Origin: Caenimonas sp. SL110
Lineage (GTDB): Bacteria > Pseudomonadota > Gammaproteobacteria > Burkholderiales > Burkholderiaceae_C
Length of the DNA: 64,000 bases
Reading direction: 5' to 3'
Assembly (NCBI RefSeq): GCF_001044395.1
Contig: NZ_JANU01000019.1
Span: forward strand, 1 to 64,000
Position numbers and translations under genes: made by a program. The notes below the pieces were generated by a model. The model saw only the letters and a program-made list of their open reading frames with translations, was not told the DNA's origin and made no database searches. Below, one piece after another: positions 53,401 to 61,393 of this stretch; the first letter of the stretch is position 1; each line of letters starts with the position of its first letter.

Positions 53401-53683
53401 AGAAGATCACGAACTGCGCGCTGCTGTCCTTGGCCGTCGCGCGAATCTCGTACACACCCGTCACGCTCTGCAGCGATTTTTCGATGCGATTGATCACCTC
53501 GCGCTCGACCGTCTCCGGCGAAGCACCGGGGTAGGCGATGTTCACCACCAGCACCGGTTGCTGCACATCGGGGATTTCGTTGACGCGCAATTTGCCCAGG
53601 GCCAGCAGGCCCAGCGCCATCAATGCCATCACGATGACGATGGTGACGACAGGCCGCTTGATGCTGAAATCGGAAAGGAACAT
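50495..53683 (-). CDS. RND multidrug efflux transporter, inner-membrane permease (AcrB/MexB class)
   Basis: The 1062-residue protein has the HAE1-RND layout: a first TM helix (VVTIVIVMALMALGLLALGK), periplasmic domain, TM2-6, second periplasmic domain and TM8-12. The proton-relay Asp pair is in GVLIDDAIVVRENI and the Lys in MGLVAKNAILLLD. It exports drugs or lipophilic compounds using the proton gradient. The adaptor gene precedes it by 11 bases. No outer-membrane factor is next to it, so it may use a shared TolC-like channel. Confidence 0.94.
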   Translation of the reverse strand: MFLSDFSIKRPVVTIVIVMALMALGLLALGKLRVNEIPDVQQPVLVVNIAYPGASPETVEREVINRIEKSLQSVTGVYEIRATAKDSSAQFVIFFNFRKNMIEASDEVRNAIATVRYKLPVEMREPVLIRVDPNSNPIMNLALSSTKQTQAEISRMAEDQLSDRLRGIEGVATVEVNGALKRELSILLQSDRMRAYNVGIGDVIAAVQGANTNAPVGRIVGPLKDQSIRLIGRIESPSEFGQIIVKRQGEQVVRLAQVAQTVDGFAERNSFSLRSANPNVGLYVTRARDASTVSVANAVRAMVAEINKTLPEGTRLDVTYDGGEGAQDNLNNVIHALSLGAVLTIAVVFVFLNSWRSTLITALSLPTSAIAAFIAVWLCGFTLNFMTLLGLSLAIGVLIDDAIVVRENIVRHMERGADRMTAARAGTAEIGMAVAATTFSIIAIFIPVAFMPGVAGEWFRPFALTVACSVMVSLFISFTLDPMLSAYWGDPIGYHHAQNRSRLSVVLRRFNDWFDHQADRYGDVIAWALHHRRWMAVAAIASLAAAAGLHAAFGGQSFLPVSDSDVIAIEVRTPSSASLEYTRLKVEKAAELARTMPETIATNSRVNIGGGRVYVDIGKTTSRDRTSQKIAVDLRKLMAQLVGAEYVVLDDMNNGARKPVEIRFYGTDTRTLLDITNAFMVRMRTIPGAVDVGLSELSPKDELRIEMNRGLANSLGISVNDAAQALRVAFAGVEVGDWIDPAGQARDVAVRLDPAHRVDSENIERLPIVVPGTNMVVPLNQIATVSMGVGPAQIQHLNGRRMIAVSANAQGRASGDVTKDALALAKSLDFPAGYGVELGGAGKDQKEVFSAMLTALIMGVGCMYLILVMQFGSFTAPLGVMVSLPLSLIGVVIALVITRSTINLMSFIGIIMLMGLVAKNAILLLDAARKREADGEDRETALMAAGRSRLRPILMTTFALIAGMLPVAIGIGEGGDFYRPMAIAIIGGTITSTFLTLLVVPAFYDSIEIARDRMLAKFHRRTGSHNTVVAFGLTMVEALLALTMVRGLYRAVAMRFARRAAA

Positions 53684-53694
53684 GGCGGTGCCCC

Positions 53695-54837
53695 TTAGCG
53701 AACGATGGGAGCCGAAGCAGCAGCCGAAGCCGACGCAGCCGAACCACCCGCTGGCACCGTGTTGCTCACCGACTGGCCGTCCTTGAGCGTGGCGACCGGG
53801 TGCCTCAGCAACTGGTCGCCATCCGCCACACCGGACTGCACCGCGTAGTCGCCTCGCCTCACATCACGTTCGCCCAGCGAGAGCGCTACCTTGCGCAGCG
53901 CCGCCCCCTGGACTTTCCACGCGAAAGCGCGTTCACCATCACGCACCACCGAGGACGACGGAATCATCAACGCGACAGAAGAGGCCGCCTCGATGCGACC
54001 CTCGGCATAGAGCCCAGCCATGCGAGCCGGCACGGCGCCTTCAATATCGACCAGCACCTCGACCTGCCGTGTTGTCGGGTTGGCCGCAGGTGCGACCAGG
54101 CGAATGCGGCCATTGAACTCCTGCGCGCCCCAACCATTGACGCGGAAATTCACAGCCTGTCCGGGCTTGACGCTGGATAACGCGTCAGAAGAAACCAGCC
54201 CCTCGAAGCGCAGGTGCGCCGGGTCGATCACCTTCACCAGTTCCTTGCCGACCTGCACGGTATCGCCTGCCGAGACCTTGCGATCGCTCACGAGGCCATC
54301 AAACGGTGCTCGCGCTTCGGTGCGCTGCAGTTGCTGCCTGGCCTGTACCATGCGCGCCCTGGCTGCCGACAGGTCGCTTTGTGTGGTGTTGCGGCGGATC
54401 TCGGCGTCTTCCATCTGCTGCGCCGAAACCATGCCCGAAGCGCGAAGCGTGGAAAGCCGCTGGAACTGGCGCTCGGCCTGCTCGAACGCCTGCCCCGCGG
54501 TTCGCTGCGCTTCCTGCGCCGAGATGACGCTGTCGCGAATCGCGGTGTCATCCAGCCGAACCAGCAGGTCGCCTTTCTTCACCGGCTGCCCGTTTTCCTT
54601 CAACACCGCGAGCACCACCGCCGAAATCTCTGCGCGCAGGTCTGCCTTGCGATCGGGCTGGATGGTGCCGGTGATCAGCGGGCCCGATGACACGGCCAGC
54701 GGACGCACGGTCACAACGTCTTCTGGCGCGATCAGCAGCCTGGGCGGTGGGGCCGAATTTTCGGCAGCCTTGCTGGCGCGATCGCACCCGGCAAGGGCCA
54801 GAGTCAGGGACAGGGTCAGGAAGAGAACGAGCCGCAC
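53695..54837 (-). CDS. RND efflux periplasmic adaptor, lipoprotein (GTG start)
   Basis: This is a 380-residue membrane fusion protein. The GTG at 54837 has GGAGG four bases upstream and starts an ideal lipoprotein signal, RLVLFLTLSLTLALAGC with lipobox LAGC. ATG codons further upstream (54864) would spoil it. Domains: a barrel-sandwich hybrid (GTIQPDRKADLRAEISAVV and VKKGDLLVRLDDTAIRD), an alpha-hairpin (~85-145), and the second half-motif EARAPFDGLVSDRKVSAGD. A Ala/Ser-rich tail follows. It is the partner of the RND permease downstream. Confidence 0.9.
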   Translation of the reverse strand: MRLVLFLTLSLTLALAGCDRASKAAENSAPPPRLLIAPEDVVTVRPLAVSSGPLITGTIQPDRKADLRAEISAVVLAVLKENGQPVKKGDLLVRLDDTAIRDSVISAQEAQRTAGQAFEQAERQFQRLSTLRASGMVSAQQMEDAEIRRNTTQSDLSAARARMVQARQQLQRTEARAPFDGLVSDRKVSAGDTVQVGKELVKVIDPAHLRFEGLVSSDALSSVKPGQAVNFRVNGWGAQEFNGRIRLVAPAANPTTRQVEVLVDIEGAVPARMAGLYAEGRIEAASSVALMIPSSSVVRDGERAFAWKVQGAALRKVALSLGERDVRRGDYAVQSGVADGDQLLRHPVATLKDGQSVSNTVPAGGSAASASAAASAPIVR

Positions 54838-54986
54838 AGCACCTCCGGTTTTTATGCAGCGCATTATCCGAAGTGAAAACTTTCCGGTCACGCTTCATGC
54901 GACGAACTGCACGGGCAGCCGACAGAACGCGGAAAAACCGGCGGAAATCGCGACCGGGAAACTAGCCTGGCGCCGGCCGGGGTGCC

Positions 54987-56222
54987 TCAGCTCTCGGCGG
55001 TCATGGTGCGGCCGGTGTCCGGCCACAGCCGGTGAACCGCCATCCAGGCGACCAACCCCACGCTCATCATCAGCAGTGACGTGACAGCCAGTGCCAGCGG
55101 CGAATGCATGACCATAGGCGCGATCGCTCCCGCCACCACGCCGTTGGCCGTTGCGCCTATCACCGACAGCAGCGACGAAGCCATGCCGCGCCGCTGCGGG
55201 TACATGTCCAGCACCAGCAGCGTCACCACCGGCACCATCAGAGACCAGCCGAAGGCAAAGAGTGCAACCGGCACCATGGCCCAGCCCGCATGAGGCTTGA
55301 AGAACCAGTTGGCCGCCACGTTGGCAATCGACACCACGAACATGATGGCAAAGCCCAGCCTTATCTGTCGGCGAGGCGTGATGCGGCCCGCCAGCCGTCC
55401 GCTGATAAACGCGCCGCCCATGATCCCCGAGATGGTGATCAGGAAGAACCAGAAGAACTGGGTGGGTTGCAGGCCCAGGTGGTCGCCCAGAAAGGCGGGG
55501 GCGCTCAGCACATATAAAAACATGCCGTTGAACGGAATGCCCGACGCCACCGCCAGCAACAGGAACCGCATGTCGGATGTGAGTTGCCAGTAGCCCTGCA
55601 TGAGGTTGCGGGCATTGAAGGGCTGCTTGTGCGATTCATGAAGCGTCTCGGGCAGCAGCCGCCAGTTGGCGACGCCAAGCAGCACGCCGACCCCGGTCAA
55701 AAACCAGAAGATGCTGTGCCAGTCGAGGTGAACAAAAAGCCAGCCGCCGATGATGGGGGCAAGCGCTGGCGCCACGCCGAAATAGATCGTCACCTGGCTC
55801 ATCACCTTTTGCGCCTGCTGCGGCGGGAACATGTCCCGGATCACCGCACGCGAAACAACCATTCCCGCGCCGGTCGACAGGCCCTGCAGCGCGCGAAAGA
55901 AAACCAGTTGCGTGATGCTCTGCGACAACGCGCACCCGGCTGAAGCGATGGTGAACACCGCGATGCCCCACAGCACGACCGGCCGCCTGCCGAAACTGTC
56001 GGACAGCGCCCCGTGAAAGGCATTCATGAACGCAAAGCCGAACAGGTAAGCAGAAAGTGTCTGCTGCATCTCGACCGGCGTCGCATTCAGCGCCTTGGCG
56101 ATGCCCGCGAAAGCGGGCAGGTAGGTGTCGATCGAGAACGGGCCCAGCATGCCCAGCACGGCGAGCAGGGCGGCAAGCGACCATCGCGGTCCTCGCCAGA
56201 GTTTTTCGGCATCAGGGTTCAT
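54987..56222 (-). CDS. Bcr/CflA-type MFS exporter
   Basis: The 411-residue 12-helix protein has the typical Bcr start GMLGPFSIDTYLPAF, the loop motif GALSDSFGRRPVVLWG, RALQGLSTGAGMVVSRAVIRD and APIIGGWL. Substrates of this family include bicyclomycin, sulfonamides, cysteine and dipeptides. The start overlaps the end of the cyanophycin-synthetase-type gene by four bases (ATGA), which suggests that the exporter serves a product of that ligase (inference). Confidence 0.9.
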   Translation of the reverse strand: MNPDAEKLWRGPRWSLAALLAVLGMLGPFSIDTYLPAFAGIAKALNATPVEMQQTLSAYLFGFAFMNAFHGALSDSFGRRPVVLWGIAVFTIASAGCALSQSITQLVFFRALQGLSTGAGMVVSRAVIRDMFPPQQAQKVMSQVTIYFGVAPALAPIIGGWLFVHLDWHSIFWFLTGVGVLLGVANWRLLPETLHESHKQPFNARNLMQGYWQLTSDMRFLLLAVASGIPFNGMFLYVLSAPAFLGDHLGLQPTQFFWFFLITISGIMGGAFISGRLAGRITPRRQIRLGFAIMFVVSIANVAANWFFKPHAGWAMVPVALFAFGWSLMVPVVTLLVLDMYPQRRGMASSLLSVIGATANGVVAGAIAPMVMHSPLALAVTSLLMMSVGLVAWMAVHRLWPDTGRTMTAES

Positions 56223-58855
56223 AGTTCGATATTGGCCAGCGCGTTGATCTTGCTTTGCGCTTGCGCACTGATGAATGATGCAACAACCAGCAAGTCACCT
56301 TCCTGCGATGAATCAAAGGCCATGCGAAGCGCCTCTTCATGTTCGGCAGTCACATGGATCGCGTCGCGAGCCACGCCTGCGCGATCCAGGCCGCGCGCCA
56401 GCAATTGCGCGACAGCCCCAGGCTCACGCCCACGCCGGTCTTCCCAGTCGGAGCAGATGTATTGATCGAAAGCGCCCGCTGCAGCGCCGCCCATCGCCAT
56501 CAGGAAGTCGTCGCTTCGGTTGCCGACAGCGCAATACATGAGGCGCTTGCGGCCCTTGACCGGCAGTGACTTCACGAACTGCGAAAGCTCGCGGATCGAC
56601 TCGGCGCCATCCGACCAGGTCAAGAGGAAGCGGAACGGCAGGCCCTCGATGAAGTTCATGCGGCCCGGGTTGGAACGGCGCTCGGACTGGAACGAAGTCA
56701 GGGCCGTGCGAATCGTTGCGAACGGCACACCGAGCCCGTGTGCGAGGGCGGCGGCCACCATCGCCGTTACCAGCGCCGGCCGATACGAACCGCCCCAGGA
56801 TGCGGGCAGGTCGGTCGCGGCCAGCTCGCCAATCACGCCTGTTCCCTGCACGAGCCGGATCACCGCAGCACGCCCCCGGCCCACGAGGACGGCTGCAAGT
56901 CCGCCAGCGGCGATATGACCTGCGACCTCCGGGTTGGCCGCGTCTTCGGTGAACAGGCAAACCGGCGCACGGATGTGCTCGCGCATCGCCAGGCACAGGG
57001 GCTCGTCTGCGTTGAGCACCGCGAGCTTTCGCGCGTTCTGCACGACAAGGCGCTTGACCGTCGCAAGATCCTCGCGAGTCTTCACGCCGTCGATACCCAG
57101 GTGGTTGTCGTGAATGTTCAGCACGGCACCCACGTCGATGTGGTCCAGCGCCATGCCGAATTTCACGAGACCGCCGCGCGCGAATTCAAACGCACCTGCC
57201 TGCACACTCGGGTCTTGCATGAGCTTGTTGGCGCTCGTGCCACCGGCCGAGTCCCGGTCCTTGACGCGATAGCCGTCGACAAATGTGCCTTGCGTCGTGC
57301 AGATGCCCACGGCCAGGCCGTGTTGGGCGAGGATCGCTGCGACCAGCCGGGTGGTCGTCGTCTTGCCGACACTGCCGGTGATGCCTGCGGTCGGGATTCG
57401 CCCATCGGCCCCGCCCGGAAAGAGATAGTCCAGCATCGGCGCTGCCACGTTCTGCGCGGGGTTCGACGCCATGTGCACGCGCAGGCCCGGCACGCCGTTG
57501 ACCTCCAGGATCGCGCCACCGGTCTTGCGCCATGACTGGCCGATATCCGGCGACATGAAGTCGATGCCTGTGATGTCGACACCGACCAGCCGGGCTGCGC
57601 GTTCAATCATCGTGCTATTGTCCGGATGCACGAGAGGTGTCACGTCCTGCGCGGTCCCGCCGCGCGACATGTTCGCGGCGCCACGCAACATCACAACGCG
57701 ACCGGCTTGCGGAACGCCTTGCAGCGTTAGGCCGGCCGCTTCGATGTGCAGGCGTGCCTCATCGTCTATCGAGACCAGTTCCATCAATCGCTCGAACGGC
57801 AGGCCCCTGCGCGGATCGAGGTTGAGTGCGGCGATCAGGTCTTCGACCGATTGCTTCCCGTCGCCGATCACGTGAGCCGGCACCCGTTTGCCAGCTGCGA
57901 CCAGCTTGCCATCGACCACCAGCAGGCGGTAATCGTGACCGTGGATCACCCGCTCGACAATGACACCACTGCCCTTGGCGGCCACGGCCACCTTGTATGC
58001 TGCGCGCACGGCCTCTTCGGTCCCAGCACCGACGGTGACACCCAGCCCTTTGCTCGATGACCTGGGCTTGACCACAACCGGCTGGTTGAGCGCGCGCCAT
58101 GCCCGCACCGCCTCGTCGGCCGAGCCCACCACCGTCGGTTGCGGTGTGGGCACGCCATTGGCACCAAGGATGGTGGCCGTGGCGAACTTGTCCTTGGACA
58201 GCCAGCGGGCCAGGCTGCTGCCGCGATCGGTGTCGGTCTCGTTGATCCGCTGGAGATGGCAGCCTTGCCCGAGCTGAACGAACTGGCTGGCAGCCGCCAG
58301 CCGCTGCACCGGGATCCCCCGTCGCAGCGCCTCGCGCGCGAGCGTGATCGTCGTCTGGTTCAGGCCATGCTCACGCACCGTACGGCGGTAGTGCCAGTAG
58401 CGCTCGCGCAGCAGTTTTCCGGCGCCGGGCGGTGTCTTGTCGATCGGCAGCAGCAGCTGCGCGGCCTCCATCGCCAGTTGCCACGCGGCGGCGCCAACGG
58501 CCGCGTCGTCGCAAGGCTGGAAGACGCGCATCCGACCGGACTGGCGGGCGAACACCCGGGCTGGTTGGGGCTGCAGGCAACGGTCGTCGATCAGGTATCG
58601 GGTGGTTGCAACCATCAGGGCGAGCAGCGGCACAGGAGACTGGACAAGGCGCTCGGGTCGCGTCAAGCCGCTGGACTCGTCCACCACCCGCATCGCATGG
58701 CAAATCCGGGTGAGCATTGCCCCTGCTTGTTCCGTGGTCGGCTTCCAGTCGAAGCGGTCCCTGTCGGATGCATCCAACGAAAGAATCAACAGGACGCCTG
58801 AGCTGGTGTGCCACACATTGGGCCCGCTGTAGAAGGCCTGATTCTCGATTTTCAT
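56219..58855 (-). CDS. cphA: Cyanophycin-synthetase-type ligase (ATP-grasp plus Mur-ligase domains)
   Basis: The 878-residue length fits cyanophycin synthetase, which polymerises Asp and Arg. The N-terminal domain runs to about residue 215. The ATP-grasp domain contains SKDKFATATILGANGVPTP, VVVKPRSSSKGLGVTVG and GAILEVNGVPGLRVH. The Mur-ligase domain carries the P-loop GITGSVGKTTTTR (usually GTNGKTT), NIHDNHLGIDGV and RRSNPGRMN. No cyanophycinase or second cphA gene is near. The overlap with an MFS exporter gene is unusual for a storage polymer, so a short exported peptide is possible (inference). Confidence 0.88.
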   Translation of the reverse strand: MKIENQAFYSGPNVWHTSSGVLLILSLDASDRDRFDWKPTTEQAGAMLTRICHAMRVVDESSGLTRPERLVQSPVPLLALMVATTRYLIDDRCLQPQPARVFARQSGRMRVFQPCDDAAVGAAAWQLAMEAAQLLLPIDKTPPGAGKLLRERYWHYRRTVREHGLNQTTITLAREALRRGIPVQRLAAASQFVQLGQGCHLQRINETDTDRGSSLARWLSKDKFATATILGANGVPTPQPTVVGSADEAVRAWRALNQPVVVKPRSSSKGLGVTVGAGTEEAVRAAYKVAVAAKGSGVIVERVIHGHDYRLLVVDGKLVAAGKRVPAHVIGDGKQSVEDLIAALNLDPRRGLPFERLMELVSIDDEARLHIEAAGLTLQGVPQAGRVVMLRGAANMSRGGTAQDVTPLVHPDNSTMIERAARLVGVDITGIDFMSPDIGQSWRKTGGAILEVNGVPGLRVHMASNPAQNVAAPMLDYLFPGGADGRIPTAGITGSVGKTTTTRLVAAILAQHGLAVGICTTQGTFVDGYRVKDRDSAGGTSANKLMQDPSVQAGAFEFARGGLVKFGMALDHIDVGAVLNIHDNHLGIDGVKTREDLATVKRLVVQNARKLAVLNADEPLCLAMREHIRAPVCLFTEDAANPEVAGHIAAGGLAAVLVGRGRAAVIRLVQGTGVIGELAATDLPASWGGSYRPALVTAMVAAALAHGLGVPFATIRTALTSFQSERRSNPGRMNFIEGLPFRFLLTWSDGAESIRELSQFVKSLPVKGRKRLMYCAVGNRSDDFLMAMGGAAAGAFDQYICSDWEDRRGREPGAVAQLLARGLDRAGVARDAIHVTAEHEEALRMAFDSSQEGDLLVVASFISAQAQSKINALANIEL

Positions 58856-58957
58856 GTCCCGCAGCTTTTACCATGTTGTGCAAAAAATCCGTTTAACGGC
58901 GAGAATCCGCGCGGGGCCGGCCGGCTCCCAACAACAGCAACAAGCATAGGAGACTCC

Positions 58958-59644
58958 ATGCGCAAGTCGATGAGCAAATTCGCCCTGGTCGGATCAGCAC
59001 TGGCCGCCGCCGTTCTGGCCGCAGGCTGTGCAAGCATGGCCTCCACGGGGCCGATGGGTTTTTTCATTTCCAGCACCGGTAGCGGCAAGGGCGCCGACCT
59101 GGGCGGAATCGCGGGCGCAGACGCACTGTGCCAGCGCCTGGCAACTGCAGCAGGCGCAGGCGGCAAGACCTGGCGTGCCTACCTGAGCACACCGGGCACC
59201 TTCCCGTCCGCCACCGCGCCGGCCATCGCCGCAGTCCATGCGCGCGACCGCATCGGCAACGGCCCCTGGTACAACGCCAAGGGTGTGCTCATCGCACGTG
59301 ACCTCGGCCACCTGCACAATGGCAACAACCTCAGCAAGGAAACCGCACTCGACGAGCGCGGCAACGTTGTGAAGGGCCGCGGCGACAGCCCCAACGAGCA
59401 CGACATCCTGACCGGCTCGCGCGCCGACGGAACCGCGTTCGCGCCTCACACCGATACGACTTGCAAGAGCTGGACCTCCAGCACCGATGGCTCCGCGATC
59501 GTGGGTCACCACGACCGCAACGGTGTGACCCCTGACAACTGGTCCAAGTCCTGGAACTTCTCGCACCAGTCAGGCGGTTGCAGCCAGCAGGCGCTGAACG
59601 CCACGGGCGGCGCAGGCCGGCTCTACTGCTTCGCAGCCAACTGA
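58958..59644 (+). CDS. Lipoprotein with C-type-lectin-like (DUF1554/collagenase NC10-type) domain
   Basis: The 228-residue protein begins with a lipoprotein signal (KFALVGSALAAAVLAAGCAS, lipobox AAGC). Then come FFISSTGSGKGADLGGI and AGADALCQRLATAAGAGGKTW, typical of an endostatin-like lectin fold found in Leptospira and other bacterial lipoproteins. Cys residues in DTTCKSWTS, GGCSQQAL and LYCFAA would form disulfides, supporting export. AGGAG is six bases before the ATG. Its end overlaps the convergent acetolactate synthase gene by 22 bases. Function unknown. Confidence 0.75.
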   Translation: MRKSMSKFALVGSALAAAVLAAGCASMASTGPMGFFISSTGSGKGADLGGIAGADALCQRLATAAGAGGKTWRAYLSTPGTFPSATAPAIAAVHARDRIGNGPWYNAKGVLIARDLGHLHNGNNLSKETALDERGNVVKGRGDSPNEHDILTGSRADGTAFAPHTDTTCKSWTSSTDGSAIVGHHDRNGVTPDNWSKSWNFSHQSGGCSQQALNATGGAGRLYCFAAN

Positions 59645-61389
59645 TCCTGGGGCGCAGCCGCGTCTTCCCGAAACCATTCCTCCTCGGACAGCATCATCTG
59701 GTTATGACTGCAGCCTGAGGGAATCATCGGGAAGCAATTGGTCAGCGCGGCGACGTGCACGTCCAGAAAGAACGGCCCCGGCGTAGCGAGGCATTCCTCG
59801 ATGGCGCCTGCCAGTTCAGACGGATCGTCCACCCGCCGCGCCTGCCAGCCGCAGGCCCGGGCAAGCGCCACGAAATCCGGCAGCGCCGCATTCCAGCTGT
59901 GGCTGATGCGGTTGTCGTGGTTGAGTTGCTGCCACTGCCGCACCATGCCCATGTAGCCGTTGTTGCACAGCACCACCTTGACGGGTGTGCGGTGCTGCGT
60001 GGCCGTTGAAAGCTCCTGGATGTTCATCAGGATGGACGCATCGCCACTCACGCACACCACCGTTGCATCGGGGTGCGCAACCTGCGCGCCGATGGCAGCA
60101 GGCAGTCCATAACCCATCGTTCCCGCGCCGCCTGAAGTCAGCCAGCGGCCCGGCCGCTCGAACTTCAGGTATTGCGCAGCCCACATCTGGTGCTGGCCGA
60201 CATCGGTGCTGACGATCGCATCTCGCCCCTGCAGCTGCGCCTGCAATTGGCTCATCAGGTGCTGCGGCAGGATGCAGTCGCTGCGCGGGGTGAAGGCCAG
60301 GCAGTTGCGCCCGCGCCAGCCCTGGATGCGTTGCCACCAGTTGTCCAGGCGCGCGGGGTCAGGATCCTTCAGTGGCAGCCGATCCAGCAAGAGCGAGAGC
60401 GCCGATTCGCAGTCGCCATGCACAGGCGCATCGACGCGCACGAGGCGTCCGATGCTCGACGGGTCGATGTCGATGTGGATGCGCCGCGAGTTCGGGCTGA
60501 ACTGATCGAGCTTGCCGGTGATGCGGTCATCAAAGCGCGCGCCCACGCAGATCACCAGGTCCGCCTGGTGCATCGCCTGGTTGGCCTCCAGTGAGCCGTG
60601 CATGCCCAGCATGCCCAGGAACTGAGGTTCAGAGGCCGGGAACGCACCCAGGCCCATCAAGGTCAGCGTGGTGGGCAGGTTCAATCGGTGTGCAAGGGCC
60701 GTGAACAGTTCGCAGGCGCGAGCACCGGAATTGATCAGGCCGCCCCCGCCGTACAACACCGGCGCGCGGGCCGACATCAGCCAACGGGCGGCGTCATCCA
60801 GCGCCTGGCTGGACGCAGAAGCGGCAGCGGGCCTTGCGCAGGGTGACCGCGCGCAAAGCGCCCGATCCACCCGTTGAAGCTGCACATCCTTGGGCACGTC
60901 GATCAGCACAGGACCTGGCCTGCCCGACATCGCGCGATCCACGGCTTCAAACACCAGCGCTGGCAAGTCCTGGCCACGCGCGGCTTGCACATTCCACTTG
61001 GTCACGGTCGCCGACATGCCGATGGCATTGCTCTCCTGGAAGGCCTGGGTGCCGATCAGTGATGTCGCAACCTGGCCGCTGATGCACAGCACCGGGATCG
61101 AATCGCTCATGGCATCGAGCAATCCCGAAATCGTGTTGGCGACACCGGGGCCGGAGGTCACCAGCACCACACCGAGCTTGCCGGTTGTGCGCGCATAACC
61201 TTCGGCGGCGTGGACAGCGCCCTGTTCGTGGCGCACCAGCACATGCCGCAGGGCAGGGCGATGAAACAGCGCGTCGTACAAGGGCAGCGCAGCTCCGCCC
61301 GGATAGCCGAACACGGTGTCAACGCCGCAGGCAATCAGGGTGTCCAGGATGGCCTCGGCGCCCGAGACGGTCTCCATCGAGCTCGACAC
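59623..61389 (-). CDS. Acetolactate synthase large subunit-type ThDP enzyme
   Basis: The 588-residue thiamine-diphosphate enzyme condenses pyruvate units. It has GVDTVFGYPGGAALPLYDAL, the catalytic Glu in VRHEQGAVHAAEGYA, FAD-site region TGKLDQFSPNSRR, and the ThDP motif GDASILMNIQELSTA with CNNGYMGMVRQWQQ. No small subunit gene (ilvH/N) is adjacent. It follows a CoA ligase gene by four bases in an operon with an acyl-CoA dehydrogenase. This suggests an isoenzyme or a catabolic decarboxylase rather than the main biosynthetic enzyme (inference). Confidence 0.85.
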   Translation of the reverse strand: MSSSMETVSGAEAILDTLIACGVDTVFGYPGGAALPLYDALFHRPALRHVLVRHEQGAVHAAEGYARTTGKLGVVLVTSGPGVANTISGLLDAMSDSIPVLCISGQVATSLIGTQAFQESNAIGMSATVTKWNVQAARGQDLPALVFEAVDRAMSGRPGPVLIDVPKDVQLQRVDRALCARSPCARPAAASASSQALDDAARWLMSARAPVLYGGGGLINSGARACELFTALAHRLNLPTTLTLMGLGAFPASEPQFLGMLGMHGSLEANQAMHQADLVICVGARFDDRITGKLDQFSPNSRRIHIDIDPSSIGRLVRVDAPVHGDCESALSLLLDRLPLKDPDPARLDNWWQRIQGWRGRNCLAFTPRSDCILPQHLMSQLQAQLQGRDAIVSTDVGQHQMWAAQYLKFERPGRWLTSGGAGTMGYGLPAAIGAQVAHPDATVVCVSGDASILMNIQELSTATQHRTPVKVVLCNNGYMGMVRQWQQLNHDNRISHSWNAALPDFVALARACGWQARRVDDPSELAGAIEECLATPGPFFLDVHVAALTNCFPMIPSGCSHNQMMLSEEEWFREDAAAPQDQLAAKQ

Positions 61390-61393
61390 CGGT

